Positions 42,028 through 51,276 of a stretch of 64,000 nt of DNA are shown here, one piece after another (the first letter of the stretch is position 1; every line of letters starts with the position of its first letter). A program made the translations under genes and the position numbers. Source of the DNA: Leifsonia sp. ALI-44-B (lineage in GTDB: Bacteria > Actinomycetota > Actinomycetes > Actinomycetales > Microbacteriaceae); the NCBI RefSeq assembly GCF_001984125.1, contig NZ_MTQL01000007.1, positions 186,001 through 250,000 of the forward strand, written 5' to 3'. The notes below the pieces were generated by a model, which searched no databases, was not told the origin of the DNA, and worked only from the letters and a program-made list of their open reading frames with translations.

Positions 42028-43130
42028 CAGTCGGCCCCTCCCGCGAGCACGGCCCGCCCGATGGCGGCTTCGTCCCGTTCGGCGTGGTGTTGGCGCACGT
42101 AGAGCGAGAGGTCCGCGACGCGGCGGGCATGCCGGGCATCGAGGGCGAGAGGCGCGGGCCCCAGGGCACGAGCCACCTCGCTCAACACGAGTTCCACGAC
42201 ATCCGCGATGATCATGCGGGTTCGGCCGGCCAAGAGCTGCGGGTCGGATGCCGCGAGCCCCGCCCGCGCATCGACGAGTTCTGCCGCATCCCGCAGCGCC
42301 AGGCGTCCCGTCGTGAGCGCGGATTCGAGGCGACCCACGTGCATGAGGCCGATCTGGTCGGGTTCGCGACGGCTGGCTGCCTCGAGCACGGCCCGGGCCA
42401 CGCCCACCGCTCCCCCGAACCAGCAGGCGGCCACGCCGATGCCGCCCCACGCGAAGCCCGGGCGGCGCAGATACCACCCGGCGTCACCGATGGTAGCCGC
42501 GGGGACGTCGTCGAAATCGACCGGGCCGGATGCGACATCCGCGAGCCCGACGGCGTGCCACACGCCATCCTGCGCATGTACTCCTCCACGTGTGAGCGGA
42601 ACCGCGAAGAGTCCGCGCTCGCCCGACGGCAGCCACGCCGTGACCAGGGCATGCGAAAGCCGGTCGGCCAGGGAGCACCACGGCTTCGTGCCCGAGAGGC
42701 GCCATCCGCCCTGCCCATCGGGCGTCACCTCGAGTTTCACGCCGGGGCCCTCTGCAGCGAAGACCCCCCAGGTCGCATCGGCGGGGGCGAATCCTTCCGG
42801 CACGTCGATGCCGGCGGCACGCGCCTCGGCGAGAATGCCCAGCGCGTCGATATGCGGTTCGACAACTCGAGCCGTCGTTACATCCGCGGCGGCCAGAGTG
42901 GCGAGCGCCTCCCAGAGCGCGAGCGTGCCGCCATCCCCCGGTATCGGCATTTCGTTGCCGACCTCGCGGGCCAGATCGAGCGACGCCGACACATCGCCGG
43001 CGGCATCATCCGCGGCGCGAGCCAGGTCGTCGAGTGCAGGGGATGCTCCGGAAGCATCCGTCGCAGCGGCAAGGGGGTTGTCGCCCGGACGCCCGAGCGA
43101 AACAATCGAAGTAGCACGTAACGCATGCAT
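42024..43130 (-). CDS. Acyl-CoA dehydrogenase-like protein
   Basis: A 368-residue acyl-CoA dehydrogenase-fold protein. The mid-domain has the pattern RLSGTKPWCSLADRLSHALV and the C-terminal helical domain is present, but the usual catalytic Glu region is not obvious. It starts at ATG 43130 with no long leader. It opens the three-gene set with the deacetylase/methyltransferase and glycosyltransferase, sharing 4-bp overlaps. It might desaturate or oxidise an acyl group on the same compound. The small gene at 43,227 starts on the opposite strand 96 bp away. Confidence 0.75.
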   Translation of the reverse strand: MHALRATSIVSLGRPGDNPLAAATDASGASPALDDLARAADDAAGDVSASLDLAREVGNEMPIPGDGGTLALWEALATLAAADVTTARVVEPHIDALGILAEARAAGIDVPEGFAPADATWGVFAAEGPGVKLEVTPDGQGGWRLSGTKPWCSLADRLSHALVTAWLPSGERGLFAVPLTRGGVHAQDGVWHAVGLADVASGPVDFDDVPAATIGDAGWYLRRPGFAWGGIGVAACWFGGAVGVARAVLEAASRREPDQIGLMHVGRLESALTTGRLALRDAAELVDARAGLAASDPQLLAGRTRMIIADVVELVLSEVARALGPAPLALDARHARRVADLSLYVRQHHAERDEAAIGRAVLAGGADW

Positions 43131-43226
43131 CGGTATGGAATCTCGCAATCTTCCCTCCGATCTTCGCACCCCCAGCGCACGCCCTGTGACCGTTGACAGA
43201 TTGCGCACGATCCCCGAAGGAACCCC

Positions 43227-43421
43227 ATGGACAAGGACGCCGCCGAGAAGCGACACGACCAACTGACCACCGCGCCGAACGCCGTCGAAGCGGATGCCGA
43301 CCCCCGCATCGATGTGACCGAGGAGCCCGGTAAGCCGACGCGCATCGACATCCGCGACGATGCCGCGGTTCGTCCCGGTGAGAGCGACGAGACGAAGGAC
43401 GACGCGGACGCCGATCGGTAG
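43227..43421 (+). CDS. Small acidic protein of unknown function
   Basis: A 64-residue very hydrophilic protein with many Asp, Glu, Lys and Arg, no Cys and no membrane segment (starts MDKDAAEKRHDQL). The ATG has AAGGAA upstream, and the frame has G/C-rich third positions as in real genes here. It is divergent from the acyl-CoA dehydrogenase-like gene. It may be disordered. I do not recognise a family. Confidence 0.55.
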   Translation: MDKDAAEKRHDQLTTAPNAVEADADPRIDVTEEPGKPTRIDIRDDAAVRPGESDETKDDADADR

Positions 43422-43525
43422 CCCCCGAATGCTCGTCAAGCGGCGCGGCGGGCGGACGGTAACTCCAGACATCCGCTCGCGCAACCCGGTGTTGTGCGGC
43501 ATCCGACGCGCGTAGACAAGAGGGT

Positions 43526-44716
43526 ATGAAAGCTCTCACCTGGCAAGCAAACAAGAAAGTCGCCGTCACCGATGTGGCCGACCCCCGGATCGAAGAGCCC
43601 ACCGACGTGGTCATCCGCGTCACGTCGGCCGCCATCTGCGGATCGGATCTGCACCTCTACGACGTGCTCGGGCCATTCCTGCACAAGGATGACGTCCTCG
43701 GTCACGAGACCATGGGTGTTGTAGAAGAGGTGGGTTCCGACGTCTCGAACCTGTCCGTCGGCGACCGCATCGTCGTGCCGTTCGTGATCGCGTGCGGGCA
43801 TTGCTACATGTGTCAGAAGGGGCTCACCACGCAGTGTGAGACGACCCAGAACACCGACACCGAGACGGGTGCGGACCTCTACGGCTACACCGACCTCTAC
43901 GGTCGCGTGCCCGGCGGCCAGGCCGAACGCCTGCGCGTGCGCCTCGCCGACTTCAACGCCATCAAAGTGGGCCACGACCTGCCCGATGAGCGCTACCTCT
44001 TCTTGAGCGACATCCTTCCGACCGCGTGGCAGGGCGTGAAGTACGCCGACCTGCCCGAGGGCGGTGTGCTCGCGGTGATCGGCCTCGGACCCGTCGGCCA
44101 GTTCGCCGCCCGCATCGGTCGACACCTCGGCCACCGCGTCATCGCAGTGGACCCCGTGCCCGAGCGTCGGCTCATGGCCGAGCGTTATGGCGTCGAGACC
44201 CTCGATCTCACGGATGACGTGCTCGACAAGCTGCGCGAGCTGACCGATGGCCGCGGACCCGATTCGGTCGTCGACGCCGTCGGCATGGAGGCGCACGGAA
44301 ACCCCGTGGCCGCCTTCGCGCAGAACGCCGCCGGCATCCTGCCCGACAAGATCGCGCAGAAGGTCATGACCACCGCGGGTGTCGACCGTCTGGGCGCTCT
44401 CAACCTCGCGCTCGACGCCGTGCGCCGCGGCGGAACGGTCTCGCTCAGCGGCGTCTATGCCGGTGTCGCCGACCCCATGCCGCTCATGAACATGTTCGAC
44501 AAGCAGATCGCGCTGCGCATGGGCCAGTGCAACGTGCAGGCGTGGATCGACGACCTCCTGCCCCTCGTCGAAGACCCGGCCGACCCGCTGGGCGTCGAAG
44601 ACCTCGTGACCCACCGCGTGCCGCTCGACCGCGCCGCCGAGATGTACGACATCTTCAAGGAGAAGAAGGATGGCTGCATCAAGGTCGTCCTGAAACCGCA
44701 GGCCGCCGCGGCCTGA
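43526..44716 (+). CDS. Zinc-dependent alcohol/formaldehyde dehydrogenase
   Basis: A 396-residue medium-chain dehydrogenase. Catalytic zinc motifs AAICGSDLHLYD and GHETMGVVEEVG are intact, and the structural zinc cysteines are present in ACGHCYMCQKGLTTQCE, unlike the idonate-type enzyme earlier in the window. The Rossmann motif is VIGLGPVGQFAA. The length and the long insert near residues 105-130 match the glutathione-independent formaldehyde or threonine-like dehydrogenase group. A U-rich stretch and hairpin follow. The substrate is not certain. Confidence 0.87.
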   Translation: MKALTWQANKKVAVTDVADPRIEEPTDVVIRVTSAAICGSDLHLYDVLGPFLHKDDVLGHETMGVVEEVGSDVSNLSVGDRIVVPFVIACGHCYMCQKGLTTQCETTQNTDTETGADLYGYTDLYGRVPGGQAERLRVRLADFNAIKVGHDLPDERYLFLSDILPTAWQGVKYADLPEGGVLAVIGLGPVGQFAARIGRHLGHRVIAVDPVPERRLMAERYGVETLDLTDDVLDKLRELTDGRGPDSVVDAVGMEAHGNPVAAFAQNAAGILPDKIAQKVMTTAGVDRLGALNLALDAVRRGGTVSLSGVYAGVADPMPLMNMFDKQIALRMGQCNVQAWIDDLLPLVEDPADPLGVEDLVTHRVPLDRAAEMYDIFKEKKDGCIKVVLKPQAAAA

Positions 44717-44766
44717 TTCGGGTTTTTTCGACCCTTTTCCGCCGTTTTCGACCCGTCGAACGGGCG

Positions 44767-44802
44767 AGCGCCGGCATCACCCATCATGGGGATGTCGGCG
44801 CT
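44767..44802 (+). terminator. Hairpin with T-rich tail after the Zn dehydrogenase gene
   Basis: AGCGCCGGCATC pairs with GATGTCGGCGCT (one G-T pair), closing a small loop, followed by TTCTCG. Just after the stop, a GGGTTTTTTCGACCC stretch is also present. Confidence 0.65.
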
Positions 44803-44948
44803 TTCTCGTGCCCGGCCCGGCTCGGGTTCGCGTCATGCAACGCAACACAAGACCTGCGCGGTGGCCGTTCTGCCAGACTGACCGGCACCTTCCGGGCGTG
44901 CGTGTGCGGGCCCGGCATCACCACGATTCACCGACCGATCGAGGCACC

Positions 44949-45992
44949 ATGGCACCCACATCGAAACTCCTGCAGAAGCTTGCCGACGGCCCCGTCGTCG
45001 TCGCCGAGGGCTACCTCTTCGAGCTCGAGCGGCGCGGCTATGTGCAGGCGGGCGCCTATGTGCCCGAGGTGGTGCTCGAGCATCCCGAGAAGGTGGCCGA
45101 GCTGCACCGCGAGTTCGTGCGCGCGGGGTCCGACGTGGTCGAAGCGTTCACTTATTACGGTCACCGCGAGAAGATGCGCGTCATCGGCAAAGAACACCTG
45201 CTCGAGCCGCTCAACCGCGACGCCCTGCGCATCGCCACCGCCATCGCCGCCGAGACGGGCACCATCGCGGCGGGCAACATCTGCAACACGAACCTCTATG
45301 TCGGCGGCGACGACGCCGAAGATCGCTTCATCCGCGCCATCTTCGACGAGCAGATCGGCTGGGCCGCCGACGCGGGCGTCGACTACATCGTGGCCGAGAC
45401 CATGGCCTACGCGGGAGAGGCCCTCATCGCCACGAAGGCGATCGTCGACGCGGGACTCACGGCCGTTGTCACCCTCGCTCCCCACCAGACCGATCTCACG
45501 CGCGAAGGCTGGTCGTTCGCCGACGCCGCGCGCCGCATCGAAGACGCGGGCGCGAGCGTCATCGGGCTCAACTGCCACCGCGGGCTGTGGACGATCATGC
45601 CGCTCATCGAAGAGATCCGCGCCGCCGTGTCGGTGCCCGTGGCCGCGCTGCCCGTGCCATACCGCACGACCGACGAGCACAAGACGTTCCAGGCCCTCGA
45701 AGACCCGCTGGCCGCAGCGGCCGGCAATGGCCGCGCGTTCCCCACCGCGCTCGACCCGTTCACCGTCAACCGCTACGAGGTCGCCGACTGGGGCCGCGCC
45801 GCGGTGGCCGCCGGGGTCGACTACGTCGGACTCTGTTGCGGCGCCGGGCCGCACCACATCCGCGCGCTGGCTGAGTCGATCGGTCGCACACCCGACGGAA
45901 GCGTCATGAGCCCCGATATGACCAAGCACGCCCTGTTCGGCGACTACGAGGGAATCAAGGCCGAAAACCAGGCGCACGCCACGCGCATGTAG
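44949..45992 (+). CDS. Homocysteine S-methyltransferase family protein (betaine-homocysteine type)
   Basis: A 347-residue zinc-dependent methyltransferase TIM barrel. The zinc ligands appear as Cys in GLNCHRGLW near residue 205 and the Cys pair in GLCCGAGPHH near residue 295. It transfers a methyl group, for example from betaine or S-methylmethionine, to homocysteine to give methionine; other members use different thiol acceptors. The ATG at 44949 is the first Met before the N-terminal helix; the longer frame runs into the intergenic region. The 232-bp gap before it holds only the terminator. Confidence 0.87.
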   Translation: MAPTSKLLQKLADGPVVVAEGYLFELERRGYVQAGAYVPEVVLEHPEKVAELHREFVRAGSDVVEAFTYYGHREKMRVIGKEHLLEPLNRDALRIATAIAAETGTIAAGNICNTNLYVGGDDAEDRFIRAIFDEQIGWAADAGVDYIVAETMAYAGEALIATKAIVDAGLTAVVTLAPHQTDLTREGWSFADAARRIEDAGASVIGLNCHRGLWTIMPLIEEIRAAVSVPVAALPVPYRTTDEHKTFQALEDPLAAAAGNGRAFPTALDPFTVNRYEVADWGRAAVAAGVDYVGLCCGAGPHHIRALAESIGRTPDGSVMSPDMTKHALFGDYEGIKAENQAHATRM

Positions 45993-46054
45993 CGGCGGCG
46001 CGCTCCGTCATCTCGATGCGGCCATGGCCGAGGCCGAGTCGACGGCCGCGGGCC

Positions 46055-46630
46055 TCAGCGGCGGGTGCGGAAGAGCGGGGCGAAGGGCAGGGCCAGCAGC
46101 GCTCCCACGATCGCGCCGGCACCGTTCGCCAGCAGGTCCCGCGGGTCGCTGACGCGCGACGGCACGAATTCCTGCACCCACTCGATGCCCACGCTCAGCG
46201 TGAGTCCCGCGAGGGCGGCGATCCAGAAACCGCGTGCGCCGAAGAGCAGCACGGCGAAGACTCCGAGCGGCGCGAACATGAGCACGTTGAGGGCGAACTC
46301 GGCGTCGGCGGTCGTGAAACCGGCCGGCAGGGGCAGACTGCCGATGATGTTGAACGCACGCCCTGACAGTTGGCTCACGGCATCCCCGTGCCCCGCCGGC
46401 GTGAGCGTGATGAACCCGACCACCGCCAGGTAGATCACGGCCAGGATGGCGACCACACCGCGGGCGACGCGCTTGCCCCGGGAACGGCCGGCTGTTCGCC
46501 GAGGACCGCCCGCTGTCGGTCGCGGTTCTGCTGGGGAAGTCGCAATCCGACGCCCGGATGCACCCTGCGGCACGCCTCGAGCGGGCGTGTGCGACGGCGA
46601 CGGGTAGGCGAGGGTTCCGGTGTGGGTCAT
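46055..46630 (-). CDS. VanZ-family membrane protein
   Basis: A 191-residue protein. A Pro/Arg/Ser-rich cytoplasmic N-terminus of about 55 residues precedes four hydrophobic helices with the VanZ pattern FALNVLMFAPLGVF and GIEWVQEFVPSRVSDPRDLLAN. VanZ-like proteins are associated with glycopeptide tolerance and other envelope roles, usually poorly defined. The ATG at 46630 is the first start. It diverges from a GNAT gene across 127 bp. Confidence 0.86.
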   Translation of the reverse strand: MTHTGTLAYPSPSHTPARGVPQGASGRRIATSPAEPRPTAGGPRRTAGRSRGKRVARGVVAILAVIYLAVVGFITLTPAGHGDAVSQLSGRAFNIIGSLPLPAGFTTADAEFALNVLMFAPLGVFAVLLFGARGFWIAALAGLTLSVGIEWVQEFVPSRVSDPRDLLANGAGAIVGALLALPFAPLFRTRR

Positions 46631-46757
46631 GACTCCACGCTAAGAAACTCGGCGCGCGAGCGGACCGGTCGCACGGTCCATCCGGATCGTCCGAGCGGAC
46701 CATTCGATGTGGCCGCACAGCTGGGGCTCAGGATGCCGGCGATGCCAGACTGGGCGC

Positions 46758-47222
46758 ATGACGATCGAATTGGTGACGTTCCCCGCTGAGGATCTGCCGG
46801 GTTGGCTCGAGAACCAGCGAGCCGAGTATCGCGCACACCGCATCGAAGCGGGGGACGACGAAGAGGCTGCCACCCGCCGAGCGGACGATTCGCAGACGAC
46901 CTACTTCGCGGGCGGCCGGCCCGCCGCGGGGCACGAAGTTTTCGCGGTGCTGGAGGCCGGCGAACGTATCGGCGTGCTCTGGGTGGGGCCACATCCTGAC
47001 GGCCTCGACGGTGTGGCCTGGGTATGGGACATCGAGATCGATGCCGCGCAGCGCGGGAAGGGTTTCGGCCGGGACACCATGCGCGCGGCCGAGGACTGGG
47101 CGCGCGACGCCGGCTATGCGTCGTTGGCCCTCAACGTTTTCGGCTTCAACACGGTGGCGCGATCGCTCTATGAGTCGATGGGCTTCGAGACCACGTCCCT
47201 ACAGATGCGCAAGGCGCTCTAG
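46758..47222 (+). CDS. GNAT-family acetyltransferase
   Basis: A 154-residue GNAT. Motif A is visible as DIEIDAAQRGKGFGRDTMRAAEDWA, and the C-terminal GFETTSLQMRKAL closes the fold. The fold accepts acetyl-CoA and acetylates a small molecule or peptide; the substrate is not visible. ATG 46758 is chosen; the open frame begins earlier. The stop falls in an 11-bp sequence repeated around the end of the convergent TetR gene. Confidence 0.84.
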   Translation: MTIELVTFPAEDLPGWLENQRAEYRAHRIEAGDDEEAATRRADDSQTTYFAGGRPAAGHEVFAVLEAGERIGVLWVGPHPDGLDGVAWVWDIEIDAAQRGKGFGRDTMRAAEDWARDAGYASLALNVFGFNTVARSLYESMGFETTSLQMRKAL

Positions 47223-47298
47223 ACAGGCACGCCTCTCAACCGACACTCGTGCAAACCGACACGCGTCCAACCGACACCGCGGCGCACGGCGCTCTAGA
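47213..47298. repeat. Flanking direct repeats and CAACCGACAC tandem repeats
   Basis: GGCGCTCTAGA occurs at 47213-47223 and 47288-47298, covering the stop codons of both convergent genes. Between them three CAACCGACAC-type units (47237, 47252 and 47268) repeat every 15-16 bp. Confidence 0.7.
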
Positions 47299-48004
47299 AG
47301 CGCTGCAGGTGGGCCGGCTCGGTCCACTCGGTCGCGAAATCGGCACCCGTATGCAGCAGCACGACGGATTCGCCACGGTCGACCTTTGCCAGGGCGAACG
47401 CCGATACGGAGAGCGACGCTAGCAATCGCGCCCGCGACACGGACTTCGGGTCGACCGAGTTCTCGGCATTCGTCGGAAGGCTCTGCGCGGCGGCGACCTG
47501 AGCTTCGTCGGCGGCTGACGCGCCGGCGCGCTCGCGGGCCACGGAGAAGACACCGGTGGCGCGCTCGATCGCCGCGGTGAACGCAGCAACGAGTTCGGCG
47601 TGGTAGTCGGCGACGACCTGGCGGACGGTCTCGTCGTGGCCCGCTATGCCCGGTGCGGCCGTGACGAGCAGGCAGCCCTGGCGCGGTGAATCGGCCGGCA
47701 GGCCGGCCACCGTCTCGGCCAGAGCGGTGAAGTAGCGGATGAGGGCGTCGGCCGCCTCGCTCGGCGAGTTCGACGGGTCGAGCAGGGGTGCAATGCGTGG
47801 GCGGATGATGGTCGCGAGGTAGTTCTCGACGGCCACGTCGAACAGGCCGCGCTTGCTGCCGAAGGCGTTGTAGATGCTCGAGCGGTTGAGCCCAGTGGCG
47901 CGCTCGAGATCGCTCAGGGACACGGCGTCGTAGCCGAGCTGCCAGAAGAGATCGCGCGCGGCCTCGACGGCGTGCACCGTGTCGAAAGCTTGTTGCCGGC
48001 CCAT
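47294..48004 (-). CDS. TetR-family repressor
   Basis: A 236-residue TetR protein. The HTH is in DTVHAVEAARDLFWQLGYDA and SLSDLERATGLNRSSIYNAF, followed by a helical ligand domain. It diverges from the reductase gene, with ACCGATCGGT in the 97-bp gap. It is likely to repress that gene and itself and to be released by a small electrophile or related ligand. The start is ATG 48004. Confidence 0.9.
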   Translation of the reverse strand: MGRQQAFDTVHAVEAARDLFWQLGYDAVSLSDLERATGLNRSSIYNAFGSKRGLFDVAVENYLATIIRPRIAPLLDPSNSPSEAADALIRYFTALAETVAGLPADSPRQGCLLVTAAPGIAGHDETVRQVVADYHAELVAAFTAAIERATGVFSVARERAGASAADEAQVAAAQSLPTNAENSVDPKSVSRARLLASLSVSAFALAKVDRGESVVLLHTGADFATEWTEPAHLQRF

Positions 48005-48035
48005 GCCGCCTCATTTCTCGCTCTTGCTTTTTTGT

Positions 48036-48045
48036 ACCGATCGGT
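48036..48045. promoter_or_regulatory. Palindrome in the TetR/reductase divergent promoter
   Basis: ACCGATCGGT is a perfect 10-bp palindrome, typical of TetR operators, placed in the middle of the divergent gap. TTGTAC (48032-48037), 17 bp, TACTAG (48055-48060) is a possible promoter for the reductase. Confidence 0.5.
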
Positions 48046-48101
48046 TCACTATCGTACTAGCGGTTCACGCCGCACACCACCCCCGTAGCGAAGGAATACC
48101 G

Positions 48102-49130
48102 ATGGCTTCACCCCGCACATCCACCCAGATCCAGCTCGTCCGCCGCCCGAGCGGCTGGCCGACGACCGACGATGTGCGCACCGTCACCGTCGAGCTGCCC
48201 GACCTCGAAGACGGCCAGGTGCGCGTCGCAAACGAGTTCCTCTCGGTCGACCCCTACATGCGCGGCCGCATGAACGACGTCAAGTCCTACACCCCGCCCT
48301 ACGCCCTCGGCGAGACCATGACGGGCGGCGCGGTCGGCCGCGTCGTTGAATCCCGATCGGACGATGTGCCCGTGGGCGCCGTCGTGGTGCACCAGGAGGG
48401 CTGGCGCGACCTGACACAGGGCGATGCCGCGGGCTTCCGCGTCGTCGAAGAGATCCCCGGCGTGCCCAACTCCGCCTACCTGAGCGTGCTCGGCATGACG
48501 GCCTTCACGGCATTCGTCGGCCTGAAGGAGATCGCCCAGCTGATACAGGGGGACGCCGTCTTCGTGTCGGGCGCTGCCGGTGCCGTGGGTTCCATGGTGG
48601 GTCAGATCGCCCGCCTCACGGGCGCGTCGCGCGTTATCGGTTCGGCCGGTTCGGCCGAGAAGGTCACCCTGCTCACCGAGAAGTACGGCTTCGATGCGGC
48701 CTTCAACTACAAAGACGGCCCCGTGGCCGAGCAGCTGGCCGAGGCGGCCCCTCAGGGCATCGACGTCTACTTCGACAACGTCGGCGGCGAGCACCTCGAG
48801 GCCGCCCTCGGCGCCTTCAACGATGGCGGCCGGGGCGCCCTGTGCGGCGCCATTGCCGACTACAACAGCACCGAGACGCCCGTCGGCCCCAAGAACATGG
48901 CCAACATCGTCACGCGCGGCCTCACCCTCAAGGGCTTCACGGTCGGCAACTACACGCGCCACTTCCCCGAGTTCATCTCACAGATGAGCACCTGGCTACA
49001 GAACGGCGACGTCGTTTTCGACGAGACCGTCGTCGACGGCATCGAGAACACCTTCGACGCCTTCCTGCAGCTGATGCAGGGCGCCAACACGGGCAAGATG
49101 GTCGTCCGCGTGGCGGCACCCCAGGCCTAA
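48102..49130 (+). CDS. NADP-dependent medium-chain reductase (CurA/alkenal reductase-like)
   Basis: A 342-residue zinc-free medium-chain dehydrogenase/reductase. The Rossmann motif is VSGAAGAVGSMVGQIA, the NADP-binding turn follows in RVIGSAGSAEKV, and the substrate-loop PYMRGRMNDVKSY is typical of leukotriene B4 12-hydroxydehydrogenase and curcumin reductase relatives. It should reduce alpha,beta-unsaturated carbonyls. It is divergent from TetR, which fits inducible detoxification. ATG 48102 is the start. Confidence 0.9.
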   Translation: MASPRTSTQIQLVRRPSGWPTTDDVRTVTVELPDLEDGQVRVANEFLSVDPYMRGRMNDVKSYTPPYALGETMTGGAVGRVVESRSDDVPVGAVVVHQEGWRDLTQGDAAGFRVVEEIPGVPNSAYLSVLGMTAFTAFVGLKEIAQLIQGDAVFVSGAAGAVGSMVGQIARLTGASRVIGSAGSAEKVTLLTEKYGFDAAFNYKDGPVAEQLAEAAPQGIDVYFDNVGGEHLEAALGAFNDGGRGALCGAIADYNSTETPVGPKNMANIVTRGLTLKGFTVGNYTRHFPEFISQMSTWLQNGDVVFDETVVDGIENTFDAFLQLMQGANTGKMVVRVAAPQA

Positions 49131-49169
49131 GCCGAAGAGCCGCCTCAACCAGAGGCGATTCCAGACGAG

Positions 49170-49197
49170 CGGCCCCGGTGCATGAGCACCGGGGCCG
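49170..49197. terminator. Perfect 12-bp hairpin between convergent reductase genes
   Basis: CGGCCCCGGTGC, loop ATGA, GCACCGGGGCCG. It is preceded by a second small hairpin (CGCCTC/GAGGCG, 49141-49157). It lies after the reductase stop and before the convergent oxidoreductase end. Confidence 0.75.
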
Positions 49198-49326
49198 TAA
49201 ATCGTGGTTCTACGCCGCAGCACCGCGGCTTCCGCTTGCGGCCCAGCGCTCGGCAGAACCGCACAACCGGAGAGCCGCAGAGCCGCAGAGCGACGGGCCC
49301 GCAGAGCGGCAGGGCGCCGCGACCGC

Positions 49327-50181
<855 letters not shown>

Positions 50182-50259
50182 AGTGTCCTTTCCCGGCCTC
50201 CGTGCGGAAGCCTCTGAGTGCTACAACCGAGGCTAGGTCAGAAGCTTCCCAAACGCAGG

Positions 50260-50275
50260 TACCCACTTTTTGGTA
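50260..50275. promoter_or_regulatory. HxlR-type dyad in the divergent quinone-reductase gap
   Basis: TACC, eight bases, GGTA: a short inverted repeat 10 bp before the HxlR start. It is a modest operator candidate. Confidence 0.35.
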
Positions 50276-50285
50276 AGTTGGTTGC

Positions 50286-50720
50286 ATGATCGAAAACGAC
50301 GTCCGCGAGCGCATCCGACAGACCGTGTGGCCCGACTCCCCCGCGGGCGGCATGACCGCTGAACAACAGCTGCTGGGCAACGTCTTCGACGCGCAATGCC
50401 CGAGCCGCGCCATCCTCGACCACGTCACCAGCAAATGGGGTGTGCTCGTGCTCGTGGCGCTCGAGACCGAGTCGCTGCGCTGGGGCGAACTGCGGCGGTC
50501 GATCGACGGCATCAGCGAGAAGATGCTCGCGCAGACGCTCAAACTGCTCGAGGCCGACGGGTTCGTGCACCGCGCGGCCCAGCCCGTCATCCCCCCGCGC
50601 GTCGACTACAGCCTCACGCCGCTCGGCCACGAGCTCGCGGCACACCTCGTGCCCCTGCTGCGCTGGGTCGGCACCAACGCGGGCCGCGTGATGGAACACC
50701 AGTCGCAGGGCGCGGCATGA
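50286..50720 (+). CDS. HxlR/DUF24-family redox-responsive regulator
   Basis: A 144-residue winged-helix regulator. The conserved Cys in CPSRAILDHVTSKWG is the sensor residue in several HxlR proteins (oxidised or alkylated by quinones), and the wing is in PPRVDYSLTPLGHELA. It should repress the adjacent quinone-reductase-like gene. It overlaps the following GNAT gene by 4 bp (ATGA), so the two are co-translated. ATG 50286 is the start. Confidence 0.9.
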   Translation: MIENDVRERIRQTVWPDSPAGGMTAEQQLLGNVFDAQCPSRAILDHVTSKWGVLVLVALETESLRWGELRRSIDGISEKMLAQTLKLLEADGFVHRAAQPVIPPRVDYSLTPLGHELAAHLVPLLRWVGTNAGRVMEHQSQGAA

Positions 50721-51226
50721 GCGGTTTCGACATCCGCCCCGCCACGGCGGCTGACTGGCCCGCCATTTGGCCGATCTTCCGCGACATCGTCGAGGCCGGC
50801 GAAACCTACGCCCTGCCCGAGGGCTTGACCTCAGACGAAGCGCGAGAGCTGTGGATGATCGAGCAGCCCGGCATCGTGGTCGTCGCAGTGTCGACGCGCC
50901 CTGGCGACCGCGACGCCGTGCTGGGCACCGCCAAGGTCTTGCCCAACCGGCCCGGACGGGGCGCGCACGTTGCCACCGCCAGTTTCATGGTCGACCCGGC
51001 CCAGCACGGCCGCGGTGTGGGCCGCGCACTCGGCGAATGGGCGATCGCCTGGGCCACGGATGCGGGCTACCGCGCCATGCAGTTCAACGCCGTCGTCGAG
51101 AGCAACACGCCGGCCGTCGCGCTCTGGCAGAAACTGGGTTTCGAGATCATCGGCACCGTGCCAGCGGCCTACGACCACCGCCGGCTCGGCCCGGTCGGCC
51201 TGCACGTCATGCATCGCCCCCTCTGA
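50717..51226 (+). CDS. GNAT acetyltransferase (phosphinothricin acetyltransferase-like)
   Basis: A 169-residue GNAT. The acetyl-CoA motif ASFMVDPAQHGRGVGRALGEW and the C-terminal NAVVESNTPAVALWQKLGF are clear. Arrangement and length fit the PAT/L-amino-acid N-acetyltransferase group. The ATG overlaps the HxlR stop, so it lies in the redox-responsive unit although no redox role is obvious. A UvrA-like gene begins 50 bp later. Confidence 0.85.
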   Translation: MSGFDIRPATAADWPAIWPIFRDIVEAGETYALPEGLTSDEARELWMIEQPGIVVVAVSTRPGDRDAVLGTAKVLPNRPGRGAHVATASFMVDPAQHGRGVGRALGEWAIAWATDAGYRAMQFNAVVESNTPAVALWQKLGFEIIGTVPAAYDHRRLGPVGLHVMHRPL

Positions 51227-51276
51227 GCGTCGGTGGTTCGCGCTAGTCTCGCCTCAACGATCCGAGTGAGGCCAGC

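Noticed and set aside
44717-44948. Possible SAM or cobalamin riboswitch
   Set aside because: No conserved core is visible by eye; only a terminator hairpin can be supported.
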